A DNA stretch of 64,000 nucleotides, taken from positions 208,850 through 272,849 of the forward strand of contig LNAC01000340.1 of the NCBI GenBank assembly GCA_002007465.1. The letters run 5' to 3'. The first letter of the stretch is position 1. Each line of letters starts with the position of its first letter. Shown one piece after another: positions 48,630 to 59,798 of the stretch. A model generated the notes under the pieces. That model saw nothing but the letters and a program-made list of their open reading frames with translations. It did no database searches and was not told where the DNA came from. Position numbers and translations under genes: made by a program. The stretch is from Ailurus styani. Taxonomy: Eukaryota; Chordata; Mammalia; Carnivora; Ailuridae.

Positions 48630-49480
48630 TCATTCAGTGAGTATTAGTTGAGTACCCCCCAGGTGCTAGGTACGTTTCTAGGTACTGTGGATCCTGTAGC
48701 CAAATGCTGGAAGTCCTTGCCATCTTGGTACGTTTGTTTCAAACACATAAGTGGAATATGTAGCTGGTTGGGTGGCAAGGGCAGTGGAGAAGGGCAGAGC
48801 AGGAAAGGAGAGTAGGGGAAGCTGGGTCTGGGGGCAAGTCACACGGAGAAGGGGGCATGCTAAGGGATGTCAAGGAAGTGAGCATGCAAGCCCAGCCGGT
48901 GTTTCAGGGGAACAGCAGGCCAGCAGTAGGGATCGTAAGGGGAAAGGTCCCAAGAGGGGTGGGCCTGTTTTGTTGGAAGAAGGAACAGAGGCAGTGAGGA
49001 AGGAGTAGACAACCAGGCAGGAGAAGGGGTGAGGGCAGTTTGGGTGGAGCTCCATGGGCGGATCTAGACTTTGGTCTTTACTTGGAGTGAGATGGGAGCC
49101 ACTGAACAGTTCTGAGCAGAGAAGGGGTGTGCCCTGAGCTTTCTGGAGGGTCACTCCAGCTGGTGGGTCAGAACAGGCTGCAGGGAATGGTCAGGGCAGA
49201 ACCGTGGGAGTGGTAGGCAAGTCAGTCTCCATACAATGTGAAGGTAAAGCCAACAGAGTCGCTAATTGGGCGTAGGGTGTAAGAACAGGAGAGGTGCTGA
49301 GGGCAGCTTCAGGGTTTCTGGTCTATACGATCAAGGGTGGATTTGCCATTTACCCAAACGGGGAACACTGTAGGAGGTGCAGGTCTGTGGAAAAGATCAA
49401 GAGTTCAGTTTTGGTCTTATTCAACTTGAGACAGTTGTTGGGACACCCCAGTGGAGATGCTGGGCAGGCTTTCTTGTAGT
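48630..49480 (+). repeat. Old L2/MIR-class dispersed repeat, longest copy (~850 bp)
   Basis: In order: 'cattcagtgagtattagttgagtacc', 'ctaggtacgtttctaggtactgtggatcc', 'ttggagtgagatgggagccactgaacagttctgagcagagaaggggtgtg', 'gggtcactccagctgg', 'gtaaagccaacagagtcgctaattgg', 'ggatttgccatttacccaaacggggaacactgtaggaggtgc', 'aagagttcagttttggtcttattcaacttgag'. It shows the family has a long internal part. Its 61-codon frame is a by-product. Confidence 0.75.
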
Positions 49481-49499
49481 ATCTCTTCACCTCCCATGA

Positions 49500-50280
49500 C
49501 ACAAAGCCTCATCATGTCAGCCCCATGGTGGCTTGTGCTTACCCCCCCTCTTCCGTGTCACTAGAGAGCACTATTAAATATCCTTACAAGACTGTTGGAT
49601 GCCTCCTTTGCCCTCCCTCCTCTCCCAGGGTTCTCCCTTGATTGCAGTATTCTTGCAACTTGCCCCATAGAGTTCTGAGCTCCATCCATCACATAGGGGT
49701 TAGGAGGAGAAAGAGACTCATCTTCCCAGGGTCCTTATCTCTGCAGTGACAAGTGCCTAGGTCCCTGCAGGGCTTGTGAGTATCTGCTTTGGTCCCTGAC
49801 TCCTCTTAAGGGGCATTTTGGACCTCCAGCTAGGTCTTGAATACCTGTGGAAATGTCAGAGGTTGGTCAGATTTTGGAGATCATCTTGCCCCCAGAGCAA
49901 CTGGACTTCTTGGGAGTTTCTCTGAAAAACATCTCCCTTGCTCACGATACAGCAGTGACACTTGTGGGCATAGTGTCACGTGGTGGTGATAAAACTCAGC
50001 TCTGGTGTAACTGACAGGGAAGATGTGTGTTCTAATGTTTTCAGTTAAAAACTGGTCTCTAACATCTCATTTAACCCAGGGCAACAGGCCAGAGTCAAAC
50101 AACAAGGCAGTGTTTTGGACAATGGAGACTCTCCTGTCTTACAACAAGGCAGACATGAATCTTCCTCTTGAATACTTATAATGCAAATTCATCCATCAAT
50201 CTATCCATTCAACTATCCATTCATCCACCCACTCAAACTTCTGTTTACATAATGGATCATCATTTAATTAATTAAAGGGT
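49500..50280. other. Unique intronic sequence, nothing recognised
   Basis: A small ATCC-rich patch at 50180-50235 ('atccatcaatctatccattc') precedes the main array. No exon or repeat family recognised otherwise. Confidence 0.45.
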
Positions 50281-50289
50281 AATTAAGCT

Positions 50290-51060
50290 TTTTTTTAGTA
50301 TCTACTGTGTGCTGCACATTGTGCTGAGCAATGGAGATACAGCAGGAAACAAAACGTGGAGCTTAATTTCTATTCATCTATCTATTCATCCATCCATCTA
50401 CCCTTCCTTCCATCCACCCATGCATCCATGCATCCATCCATCCATCCATTCACCCACCAACCTTTCCATCCATCCACCCACCCACCCACCTTTCCATCCA
50501 TCCATCCATCCATCCATCCATCCATCCATCCATTCATCCATCCATCTATCCATCCACCCACCCCATATAATCTTCCAGATTGGGATCATAATGAAAAGTA
50601 AGACACAGATCTTGTCCTTAAGAAATTCATAATCTAATGAGGTAAGTCCACCTGCTCATGAGCGTCACAGGTCCTATAAGAGAAGCCCATACATGCTACA
50701 CTGATGACACAAATAGAAATTAGATATTCTACCCAGATGGTGTGTCAGGAAAGGTTTCATTGACGAGCTGACCCAGGATCAGTAATGAAAGATGAGCTGA
50801 TGGTCACTAGGTGAACTGGACTGAGGGTGAAGGAGAGAAGGGCAAACCAGAGAAAGCAGCAAAGGCATAGGGGTAGGAAAACTCCTGGTACATTGTAGGG
50901 ACTCTAATAAACCGGGGCACTGAACTGAAAAGAATCACAGTGAGGGTGTGATGAGGGAGGTGGGTGGAGACTGGATCATGGACAGGCTTGAGTACTTTGC
51001 TCAGGGGGTTGTACATCATGAGGAGAGGAGCAGTTGAGTCCCCTGTCCCTCTACCCCTCT
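50290..51060 (+). repeat. Old L2/MIR-class repeat split by an ATCC array
   Basis: Left piece 50300-50370: 'tactgtgtgctgcacattgtgctgagcaatggagatacagcaggaaacaaaacgtggagctt'. Right piece from 50580: 'acacagatcttgtccttaagaaattcataatctaatgagg', 'tcaggaaaggtttcattgacgagctgaccc', 'ggcaaaccagagaaagcagcaaaggcatagggg'. The array sits between the pieces. Confidence 0.7.
50372..50562. repeat. (ATCC)n tetranucleotide array
   Basis: About 190 bp of CCAT/ACCC variants, low in G on the plus strand. Frames rich in His-Pro-Ser-Ile and Trp-Met-Asp-Gly are products of the array. Confidence 0.96.
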
Positions 51061-51289
51061 TCACCGCCCACTCCCATTTTTGACATTCATTTAAAAAATG
51101 TGAGCTACCTTCAAATCATTAATTGTAAAACCATACATGCCCATTTCAAAAACTTCAACAGTAAGAAGGGGATAGAGTGGTAACCTGAAAGCAACCTCCT
51201 TTCCTCTCCTCCAACTAGTCCTACTCTCCCGTCATCACCCCTCTTCTCTGTTGGTTGGATGAGGTTCCAGAATTTTCTACCCATTCTCA

Positions 51290-51500
51290 TTTACTGACTT
51301 ATTCATTCACTCAACAAATATTTACTGGGTCCAAAAAATGTGCAATTTGCAGACAATACGAAGGTGGTATGAGCAAATCAACACACAAGTCCTACCCTTA
51401 TGGAGCTCAGAGTCTGGCTGGGGCAACAAACTTCTATCAAATAATCGCACAAATAAATGTACAAGTGCAATATGTGAAGTGCCACGAAGAAAAAGCACAT
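51290..51500 (+). repeat. Old L2/MIR-class repeat fragment
   Basis: 'ttattcattcactcaacaaatatttactgggtcc', 'acaagtcctacccttatggagctcagagtctgg' and 'aataaatgtacaagtgcaatatgtgaagtgcc'. Confidence 0.7.
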
Positions 51501-51559
51501 GTGTGTACACCATACCCTGATATGCCAGCTGACAAATGGTATCTAATTTAATTTGATTT

Positions 51560-51880
51560 CAAGTAATCACGAGCAAGATAGTTTATCACAGTCACTAGCA
51601 TCTGTTTCCCTTTGTTTGGGAAGTGCTTTTGCATACCTTTGCCTGGTTTTTGGTAGAAATATCAAATTCACACTGATTTGTACAAGTTCTTTCTACATTA
51701 AGGAAATTAGCCCCTTGCCTGACAGGTGTCATGCACATATGTTTTCTTAGTTTGTCACCTGCCATTGAATATGTTTACAGGATTTTTCCAAGTAGAATTG
51801 TTTTCCTTCAACACAGGCAAACATATCATTTTTCTCTCTTTGAATTCCAGGTTTGGGGTGATAGGTTTTAAATTTAGGTA
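51560..51880 (-). mobile_element. L1M-type fragment, antisense
   Basis: 'gggaagtgcttttgcatacctttgcc', 'acattaaggaaattagccccttgcctgac', 'cttagtttgtcacctgcc' is the reverse of old L1 3' UTR sequence. Confidence 0.65.
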
Positions 51881-51944
51881 CAGGTGGTCCTGATTCATTT
51901 CTATTTCTTTCTTCTTTCTCACCAACACCCCTTCTAATAGACTT

Positions 51945-54430
51945 TATTTTTCAGAGCAGCTTTAAGTTCACAGCAAGACTGAGCATACGATACAGAGATT
52001 TCCCCCATCACCTATGTCCACTCATGCAGAGCCTCCCCCATTATCGACATCTTTTACCAGAGTAGTACATTTGCTATAATCAATGAACCTACACTGACCC
52101 ATCATTATCATTCAAAGCCCACAGCGTACATTAAAGTTCACTCTCAGTGTTACACATTCTATTAGTTTGGACAAATGCATAATGGCATGTATCCACCATT
52201 ATGATGTCATATAATTTCACTGCCATAAAATTCCTCTGTGCTCCACCTATTCATCCCTCCCTCCTCCAAATCCTTGACCATCACTGATCTTTTAACTGAC
52301 TCTACAGTTTTGCCTTTTCCAGAATAATATAATATTTAGCTTCTTCAGACTGGTTTCTTTCACTTAGTTCATCCATGTCTTTTCATGGCTTGATATTCAT
52401 TTATTTTTAGTGCTGAATAATACCCCACTGTCCAGATATACTAGTTTATGTATCCATTCACCTACTGGAAAAAAATCTTAGCTGCTTCCAGGTTTTGGCA
52501 ATTATGAATAAAGATGCGGGTTTGATGTGGACACACATTTTCAATTCCTTTGGGTAAATACTAAAGAGATCAATTCCATATTAACCCTACATCTTGGAAC
52601 CCTGTCATTATTGCTTAATACTTCTAAGAGTTTTTGGTCAGTTCTTTTGGATTTCTACATAGATGATCATGCCATCTATGAACAAAGAGTTGTATCTCTT
52701 TCTTCCCAATCTGTATGTCTTTTATTTCCTTCTCTTGTCTTATTGAATTACCTAGGACTTCCAGTACAATGCTGAAAAATCAACGATGACAGGGCACATC
52801 TTTGCCTTCTTCCTGATCTTAATAGGGCAGATTCAAGCCTTTCACCATTGAGTGTGATGTAGCTGTAGAGTTTTTGTAGATATTCTTTATCAAGTTGAGC
52901 AAATTCCCCTCTTTCCTAGTTTACTGAGAGGTTTTATTATGAATAAGTGCTGGGTTTTGTCAAATGATTTTCTGTATCTATTGATATGGTTATGTGATTT
53001 TTCTTCTCTAGCCTGTTGATGTGATGGATTACATTAATTGATTTTTGAATATTGTACCAACCTTGCATACCTGGGATAAATTCCACCTGGTCATGCTGTA
53101 TAATTCTTTTTAATACATTATTAGATTTGATTTGCTAATACTTTGTTGAGGATTTTTTTAAAATTTATGTTCATGATAGATACTATAGTTTTCTATAGTC
53201 TATAGTTTTCTTGTAATACCTATGTTTGATTTTGGTATTAAGGTAATGCTAGACTTGCAGAATGAGTTAGAAAGTATTCCCTCTGCTTCTATTTTCTGAG
53301 AAAGACTGTAGAGAATTGGTATGATTTCTTCCTTAAATGTTTGGTACAATTCATCAGTGAACACAACTGGCCTGGTGCTTTCTGTTTTGGAAGGCTATTG
53401 TTGATTCAATTTCTTTAATAGATATCGACATATTCAGATTATTTATTTCTTCTTGTGTGAATTTTGGTAGGCTGAGTCTTTCAAGGTATTGATCCATTTC
53501 ACCTAGGTTATCAAATTAGTGGGCATGGAGTTACTCATACGTCCATGGAATCGGTAGTGATGTCTCCTCTTTCATTGCTAGTATTAGTAATTTCTTTTTT
53601 TTCTTAGTTAACCATTAATCTGGCTGGAGGCTTATCAATTTTATTGATCTTTTCAAAGAACCAGTGTTTGGTTTCACTGATTTTCTCTACTGATTTCCTG
53701 TTTTTAATTTCATTTATGTCGGGTCTGATTCTTACTGTATCTTTTCTTTTGCTTACTTTGGATTAATTTGCTCTTTTTTTTCTAGTTTCCTAACACAAGA
53801 CTTAGATTATTGATCTTACATCCTTCTTCTTTTCTAACACATGCATTCTCTATAATAAATTTCCCTTTAAGCACTGATTTGTCTGCATCCCACAAATTTT
53901 GATAAGTTATGCTTTCATTTTCATGTAGTTAAAAATATTTTCTAAATTTCTTTTGAGATTTCTTCTTTGACCCACATGTTATTTAGAAGTATGTTATTGA
54001 ATCCTCAAGTATTTGGGACTTTCCAGTTTTCTATTACTGATTTCTAGTTAATTCCATTGTAGTCTGAGAACAGACATTGTATGATTTTTATTCTTTTAAA
54101 TTGGTTAAGGTGTGTTTCATGGCCCAGAATGTATTCCCACTTGGCAAATGTTGCATGTGAGCTTGAGAAGAATGTGTACCCTATTGTTATTGGATGAAGT
54201 AGTTCAGAGATGTCCATTTTTGTCCAGTTAATTGATGATGCTGTTAAGTTCAACTGTGTCCTTACTGCTGGATCTATTCACTACTGATAGAGGGGTGTGC
54301 AACTCTCCATCTATAATAGGGGATTCATCTATTTCTCCTTGCAGTTCCATTTTTGCCTTCTGTTTTTGAAAGGCATGGTGAGGCTATTTTAACTGTTTCC
54401 CATTTTAACTCTGTGTCTTAAGTATCTAAG
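51945..54430 (-). mobile_element. L1M relic, antisense, 3' UTR plus part of ORF2
   Basis: 51945-52560 is reverse L1 3' UTR: 'ttaagttcacagcaagactgagc', 'cacctatgtccactcatgcagagcctcccccatta', 'tccatgtcttttcatggcttgata', 'ggcaattatgaataaagatgcgg'. From about 52565 to 54430 the strand reads as reverse L1 ORF2 ('ttttggatttctacatagatgatcatgcc', 'aatattgtaccaaccttgcatacctggg', 'ttctattactgatttctagttaattccattgtagtctgag'). ORF2 is full of stops. The end of ORF2 between the reverse-transcriptase region and the 3' UTR is missing, so there is an internal deletion or two joined fragments. Confidence 0.9.
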
Positions 54431-55239
54431 TATGGAAGTAGTGAAGATGGTCACACTAAAAAGGGAAGGAAGGAGATGATGAACAGTAGGGGGGTATGGA
54501 GGTATATGTCAGATTATGAAAACTCTGGATTCATTATTTGAATATACAGTATGTGCCCTGAAAAAAATCTAGCTATATTCCCTATGGCCAACTCCCTGAT
54601 TCTACTGTGTCTCACTGAGACTAGCTAGATAAACATATGTTGAACTAATGAATGAATCCTGGGTAGTTCTTGATGGGAAAGAAACATTAAATTAAAAAAA
54701 AAAGATAAATTTTAAAGAAAGGTGTTAATGATACATTAGCACCCTACTGAGGATTCCTCCCTGTTAGAGAAGTAAAAGGGGGCTGGAAAAATGAATTTCA
54801 CACCAGCTGTCAGAGCATCTTGTGCCAAGGACAAATATTCACAGATTTGTTATCCCCGGGATGTCTAGAAAGCAATTCCAGGTATCTGTGAGTGTACCTT
54901 CTACGGTGGAAGCCCATGTACTTGGCAGGCTTTCAACTAGAAATCTCTTTCCAAGGGAGCTTCTGCAAAGTAAGAGCGTGAGGATCATTTATATTCATAA
55001 CGAAGGCCCCCAAGGCCTGTAGGATCCTGAATCACCCAAAAAAGATTAAATCATGTTCAACCAAGCTTTAGTGTTAAGTATATCTAATTGTATCCTAAGT
55101 CTTCCAAGACTGATTATCTTTAATTAAACAGCCTGGTGACTACAGACATATCACTTATTTGATATGATATAGTGAGGAACTATTCAGTAGGATGTTTAAT
55201 AAGTTGAAATACCCTATGGCTGACCACATGGAATGAGAG

Positions 55240-55240
<1 letters not shown>
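54430..55240. other. Unique intronic sequence, nothing recognised
   Basis: AT-rich DNA with homeobox-like words at 55030-55140 ('atctaattgtatcc', 'tatctttaattaaacagcc'). No exon or repeat family recognised. Confidence 0.45.

Positions 55241-55287
<47 letters not shown>
55241..55287. repeat. (GT)n microsatellite
   Basis: About 23 perfect GT units. The minus-strand frame with a run of Thr-His comes from it. Confidence 0.98.
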
Positions 55288-55289
<2 letters not shown>

Positions 55290-55379
55290 ACAGGCACAGA
55301 GGATATTAGGCCAACATTTCGGGATCTGGCTAACTGCTGTTGTTAACATAGTGTAGCTGTTAATGGCACATAAAAGCAT

Positions 55380-55575
55380 AAATCTGCCATCTGCAGCCGT
55401 GCATGTGTACGCGGATATAAATAACTAATAGGGCTTTCACAATCCATCCAAAATACAAAGATTACTAAATTGGCTTTTAAAAACATTAGAATCCCATTAG
55501 GCCAAATTCAGCAGCTGATTACTGAGCAAAATAAACCACCAAAGGACTCTAAATTCTCCTTTGTTGCCTGTTAAA
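55380..55575. promoter_or_regulatory. Candidate conserved noncoding element
   Basis: Unique DNA with 'ggatataaataactaatagggc', 'acaaagattactaaattggc', 'attaggccaaattcagcagctgattactgagc' and 'tctcctttgttgcc' (SOX-like CCTTTGTT). No repeat recognised. Conservation untested. Confidence 0.35.
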
Positions 55576-56480
55576 AGGTACTGCACTTTCAAGGAGGCCA
55601 TGGCCCCTGGGGAAGGGAGCACACAGTTCTTGCTGGCCAAGAGCGGCCCCATGCAGCTATATATCTGGATGAAGATGCTTCTGGAAAGATGCCTCCCCCT
55701 AGCACCTGGTCTGGGAGGTCTATCAAGGAAGAATATATGAAGCAGCCCAGATTTAACTCAGGTAGTCCGAATTAACTTCTCACCTCTATTTATTACGGCC
55801 CCTCCCACTCAATAAGTCTTTTTGCACATTTTCTTCTCTCCCTACCCCCAACTTCTACCATATTCACCACATCTTTTTCTTTTCATATCCTGATGCTCTG
55901 ATGTCTGGGGTCTCCCTAATCCTAGAGGGTCTGCCCCTCCCTGGGTTAGCCAGTTCCTGAGGGCAAACATTTGCCAGTGAGGGTGCTTTTCACACGGGAA
56001 CCCACCAATCCGAGCCCACACTCCTTATCAATCAGGCTCTCAAGCTCCAAGTCGCTATCTCCCTCCCCTAATCACCCCCCGGCCAGGTACCAAACAACCA
56101 GGGACAGTCCCCTATGTCCCAGAGCCCATGGAAATGATTCAAACCAGTCAATTCTAAATCTGCTTACCCTGCCTCACCAGCTCCTTCCAGTGCAAACCAG
56201 AAGAAAGACTCGTTTGCCTACACGTCCCCTTTCCCACTGCCTCCTGACCTGTCCTGGTGCTTTCTCGTGGGCATGTGATGCCCCTTCTCTTGGGAGCCGA
56301 GAGTCACAAACTATCTTTTCAAACTCCTCTCCTGATCTGGGGACCTTACTGTACCTCAGATTTCCTATCAATATACAATATTTTTAAATATCCCACCCCA
56401 CTGAATTTTAATACTGTAGATACACTGTATGTTTATATTGCGGCCCTTTGGGGCATCACAAACCACAGTAATGCCTAAGT
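55576..56480. other. Unique intronic sequence, nothing recognised
   Basis: Pyrimidine-rich from about 55780 to 56350. The 138-codon frame at 55971-56387 is low-complexity in composition and has no splice context. Confidence 0.45.
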
Positions 56481-56484
56481 ATTC

Positions 56485-56850
56485 TTTGTCTTAGAGCAAA
56501 GTCTTCAAGCTCATAACCACTTTCTCCACTGGAACAACTTTCGGTGGCTCCCCGCTGCCTGGAGGGTAAAATGGAAACTTCTTAGCAGGGCATTTAAACA
56601 CCTCTGTGATCTTTACCCTACGTAGCTGTCCACCCAAATGTCGTAGGGCTTCTAACGTGACAGAGGGACTCACTTCCCTTGCTGTGGCTCCCCATCTCCA
56701 TGCCTCTGCTCACAAGGTTCCAACCCACTAGAAAGCCTTTCCCTTGGCTTTTTACAGAGAGCGATCTGACCTCAAGGCACAGTTCAAATACCATCTCCTT
56801 CAGCAAGCTGCCCCGGATTTCCCCCAATGGCTAGGATCCTTCTTCTTCCC
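56485..56850 (+). repeat. L2 LINE fragment
   Basis: 'aagctcataaccactttctccactgg', 'ggtggctccccgctgcctggagggtaaaatgg', 'ctgacctcaaggcacagttcaaataccatctccttcagcaagctgccccggatttcccc'. Confidence 0.85.
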
Positions 56851-56900
56851 ACAGCAGGATGCCTGGTGGAACTTCCACACTGACTGAGTGTTGTGTCAAG

Positions 56901-56939
<39 letters not shown>

Positions 56940-57040
56940 TTCCAGGCATTATTCTAACCGTTATACATGTATTAATTATTTTAATCCTTACAATACCCCT
57001 TTGCAATTGGCATTATTATCAAAGATTAGACTAAGGCATG
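56901..57040 (-). repeat. MIR fragment starting from an (AAT)n array
   Basis: An AAT run (56901-56939) leads into 'tattccaggcattattctaaccgttatacatgtattaattattttaatccttacaatacccctttgcaattgg', a reverse MIR 3' half. As at 47545, the trinucleotide array sits on the MIR tail. Confidence 0.85.
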
Positions 57041-57183
57041 TGTGCACATGCACACACACACACACACACACACACACTCTTTCACCCTCTGTGTGTATAC
57101 ACATATGCACACACATTTGTAGTTGTCCATCCATTCACTTAGTGTGTGTGTATGCGTGCATGTGCACGTGTGCACATGTGTGT
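57035..57183. repeat. Alternating purine-pyrimidine tract with (CA)n
   Basis: (CA)n at about 57049-57077, then 'gtgtgtatacacatatgcacacac' and 'gtgtgtgtatgcgtgcatgtgcacgtgtgcacatgtgtgt'. Much of it strictly alternates and contains self-complementary pieces, the classic Z-DNA/cruciform composition. Confidence 0.85.
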
Positions 57184-57187
57184 AATC

Positions 57188-57416
57188 AAAATACCTTCTG
57201 GGGGCACCTGGGTGGCTCAGTTGGTTAAGCGTTGGACTCTTGATTTTGGCTCAGGTCACAATCCCATGGGTTCTGAGATCCAGCCCCACACTGGGCTCCA
57301 TACTCACTGGGGAGTCTACTCGAGATTCTCTCTCTCCCTCTCCCTCTGCCCCTCCCCTTGCTAGCGCACAAGTGTGCTCTCTCTCTCTCTAAATCTTTTT
57401 TAAAAATGCCTTCTAG
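57188..57416 (+). mobile_element. Can-SINE with target-site duplication
   Basis: The body is 57201-57402: 'ggggcacctgggtggctcagttggttaagcgttggactcttgattttggctcagg', 'ctctctctctctctaaatctttttt'. Target copies: aaaataccttctg (57188-57200) and aaaatgccttctag (57403-57416). Confidence 0.95.
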
Positions 57417-57839
57417 ATGTGGTCCATATGTACAATAGAATATTACTCAACCATCAGAAAGGATGAATACCCAACTTTTGTATCAACATGGACAGGTCTG
57501 GAGGAGATTATGCTGAGTGAAATAAGTCAAGCAGAGAAAGTCAATTATCATATGGTTTCACTTACTTGTGGAACATAAGGAATAGCATGGAGGATTCTAG
57601 GGGAAGGGAAGGAAAAGTGAATTGGGGTAAATCAGAAGGGAGATGAAACATGACAGACTGTGGACTCTGAGAAATAAACTGAGGGTTATGGAGGGGAGGG
57701 AAGGGGGGATGGGTGAGCCTGGTGGTGGGTATTAAGGAGGGCACGTATTGCATGGAGCACTGAGGGTGGTGCATAACAATGAATCTTAGAACACTGAAAA
57801 AATAAAAACAAATGAAGTGTAAAAAAAAATGCCTTCTAG
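57417..57839 (+). mobile_element. 5'-truncated carnivore L1 3' end with target-site duplication
   Basis: 'gtggtccatatgtacaatagaatattactcaaccatcagaaaggatg', 'atggacaggtctggaggagattatgctgagtgaaataagtcaagcagagaaag', 'ggttatggaggggagg', tail 'aataaaaacaaatg...aaaaaaaaa'. The right flank repeats aaaatgccttctag, so it inserted exactly at the right end of the neighbouring SINE. About 410 bp. Confidence 0.93.
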
Positions 57840-58099
57840 GACAAAGATTTGTGCCACCTAGAAAAAGGACACACTTTCTGCCTAGGAGGAGTTTCTTGAC
57901 AGATATGAATACCCATTTTGGAAAATTTGTGTTTTGTTGTTTAGAACAGTGAGTCATGAAATCATGGGCCTTGAAAGGAGGGCTCAGGGAGGGCTGGCTG
58001 AGATACCACTGGGTCCAGCCCCAGCCCCGAGTCAGCACAAATACTTTCCGAGTGTCTGTTACAGGCCAGACCCTTGGCGGGAGAGATGGTAAAGCCATG

Positions 58100-58230
58100 G
58101 TGGCTCATTCTGAGAGCTTACTCTTCGTTTTGGAGATGAGAAAACCAAGGTTTAACCAGAGAGGTTAAGTACCTTTCCTGAGGCCACACTAACTTGGTTT
58201 AATCCCATTTCTGGGTAATAGGAAGCCACT
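58100..58230 (-). repeat. MIR fragment
   Basis: 'ttttggagatgagaaaaccaaggtttaaccagagaggttaagtacctttcctgaggccacac' is a reverse MIR core. Confidence 0.75.
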
Positions 58231-58299
58231 TCAAGTTCCAGCCATGAATCACCAATTTTGAAAGAATCGGAATGCCATCCTATATTCTTAACATCGTGT

Positions 58300-58845
58300 G
58301 GTAGGCAAGATAATGGTCCCCCAAGATGCTCACATCCTGATCCCTTGAACCTGTGAAGATGTTAAGTTTCATGGAGGTGGGTGGGTGAGGCACTAAAGAT
58401 TTGAAGAATTGAAGTTGATAGCAGATGGAATTGAAGTTGATAATTAGCTGACTTTAAGATAAAGAGATTGTCCTGGATTATCCAGATGGGCCCAGTGTAC
58501 TCATGAGGGTCCTTCAAATGGAAAAGAGGCAGGCAGAAGAGTCTGCGTGGGAGTGATGCAGTGTGAAACAGACCCAACTGGCCACAGCTGCTCTTGAAGA
58601 TGAAAGGGGCCACCAGCCAAGGAATGTGGGCAGCCTCTAGATGCTGGAAAAAACAAGAAAAGGGATTTTCCCCTGTAGCTTCCAGAAGGGAACACAGCCC
58701 AGCTGACACCTTAATTTTAGCTCAGTGAGACTTGGTTTAGACTCTTATCTCCAGAACTGTAAGAGAGTCAGTTATGTTGTTTTAGGCCACTAAGCTTGTG
58801 GTGATGTGTTACAGCATACACAGGAGACTAATGCTCCCTACAGTT
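58300..58845 (+). mobile_element. Ancient solo-LTR-like repeat, best copy
   Basis: 'gtaggcaagataatggtcccccaagatgctcacatcctgatccc', 'tggattatccagatgggccc', 'gccaccagccaaggaatg', 'cagcccagctgacaccttaattttagctcagtgagac', 'tttaggccactaagcttgtggtgatgtgttacagc'. It contains a local duplication of 'ttgaagttgata' near 58409-58441. Same family as 3765 and 6372. Confidence 0.75.
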
Positions 58846-59284
58846 AGGCTGAACCTTACCAACCTCCTTAGGGGGCCTGATGGAGTTGTTCTGAAGTGAA
58901 CGTCACTTGTCTTTCTAGAAGCCCAGACATCTAATCTCCTGTTAAATCTTAGGAGCTGTATTCAGTCAGAACACCTCCATTAGCCTTTGACTTTTTCCCC
59001 TGTAGGTAAATTCCAGAGTTTAATGTAGAAATAGAGATGACCAAAGAATGTCATTTTTCATAACTTTCTTTCTCAGTTCTTCCAGACACTTCTCTCTTGG
59101 CCTTTAGATCGCTGTCTCTGTCATTTTATTTTTAGAAACAGTCTTGGTGTTCATTCCTTTCAAGGGGCCCATGTTGCTCTCCACAGCCCTTGGCCTCCAT
59201 TCATTTCTCAATCTCTGTGTCTGAGACTGTCTTCTGCTTTGGGATGTGCTTCAGACTCCAAGTTCTCCTGATGTGGAGGGAAAC

Positions 59285-59494
59285 AAGAGGGGCTTACACA
59301 CCTGGGTGTCTCGGCCAGTTAACTGTCTGCCTTCAGCTCAGGTCATCACCTCAGGGCCCTGGGATTGAGCCCCCACATCGGGCTCTCTGCTCAGCGGGGA
59401 GTCTGCTTTTCCCTCTCCCTCCATGTTCTCCTTCTCCTTTCTCTCTCTCTCTATCAAATAATTTTTTTTTTTTTTTTGTAAAGAGGGGCTTACA
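59285..59494 (+). mobile_element. Can-SINE with perfect target-site duplication
   Basis: The body is 59299-59480: 'cacctgggtgtctcggccagttaactgtctgccttcagctcaggtcatcacctcagg', 'ctctatcaaataattttttt'. The 14-bp repeats aagaggggcttaca lie at 59285-59298 and 59481-59494. Confidence 0.95.
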
Positions 59495-59798
59495 GAGTAG
59501 GGCCAGGCTCTGTTTTCTGGCAGGAGGAGGGGGAATCACTCCTGCCCACTGAGGCCAGAGAGCTAAGGCAGGACTAAGCCACTTCCAAGAGAAGGAAGGA
59601 TGCAGCCACTGTCTCAGGTGAGGGAGGTAGGCAACCAAGGGCTTCTCTGGGGACTCAGAGAATCAGATCAATTGTCTAACACAAAAAACTGTTCCTCCTG
59701 GGAACGTAAGTGATTGTGAGAAATGCCTCATCATTCTTTCGTCATTCAACAAAATGTTCACTGAAAGTTTTTTTAATGCCAGATTCTGTGCAGGGGAA

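Noticed and set aside
50309..50632. Regular short repeats that could look like a CRISPR array or repeat protein
   Set aside because: It is a simple ATCC tetranucleotide array without spacers, in a mammalian genome.
53000..54400. Functional L1 ORF2
   Set aside because: The antisense reading has many stops and frameshifts and an internal gap; it is a dead relic.
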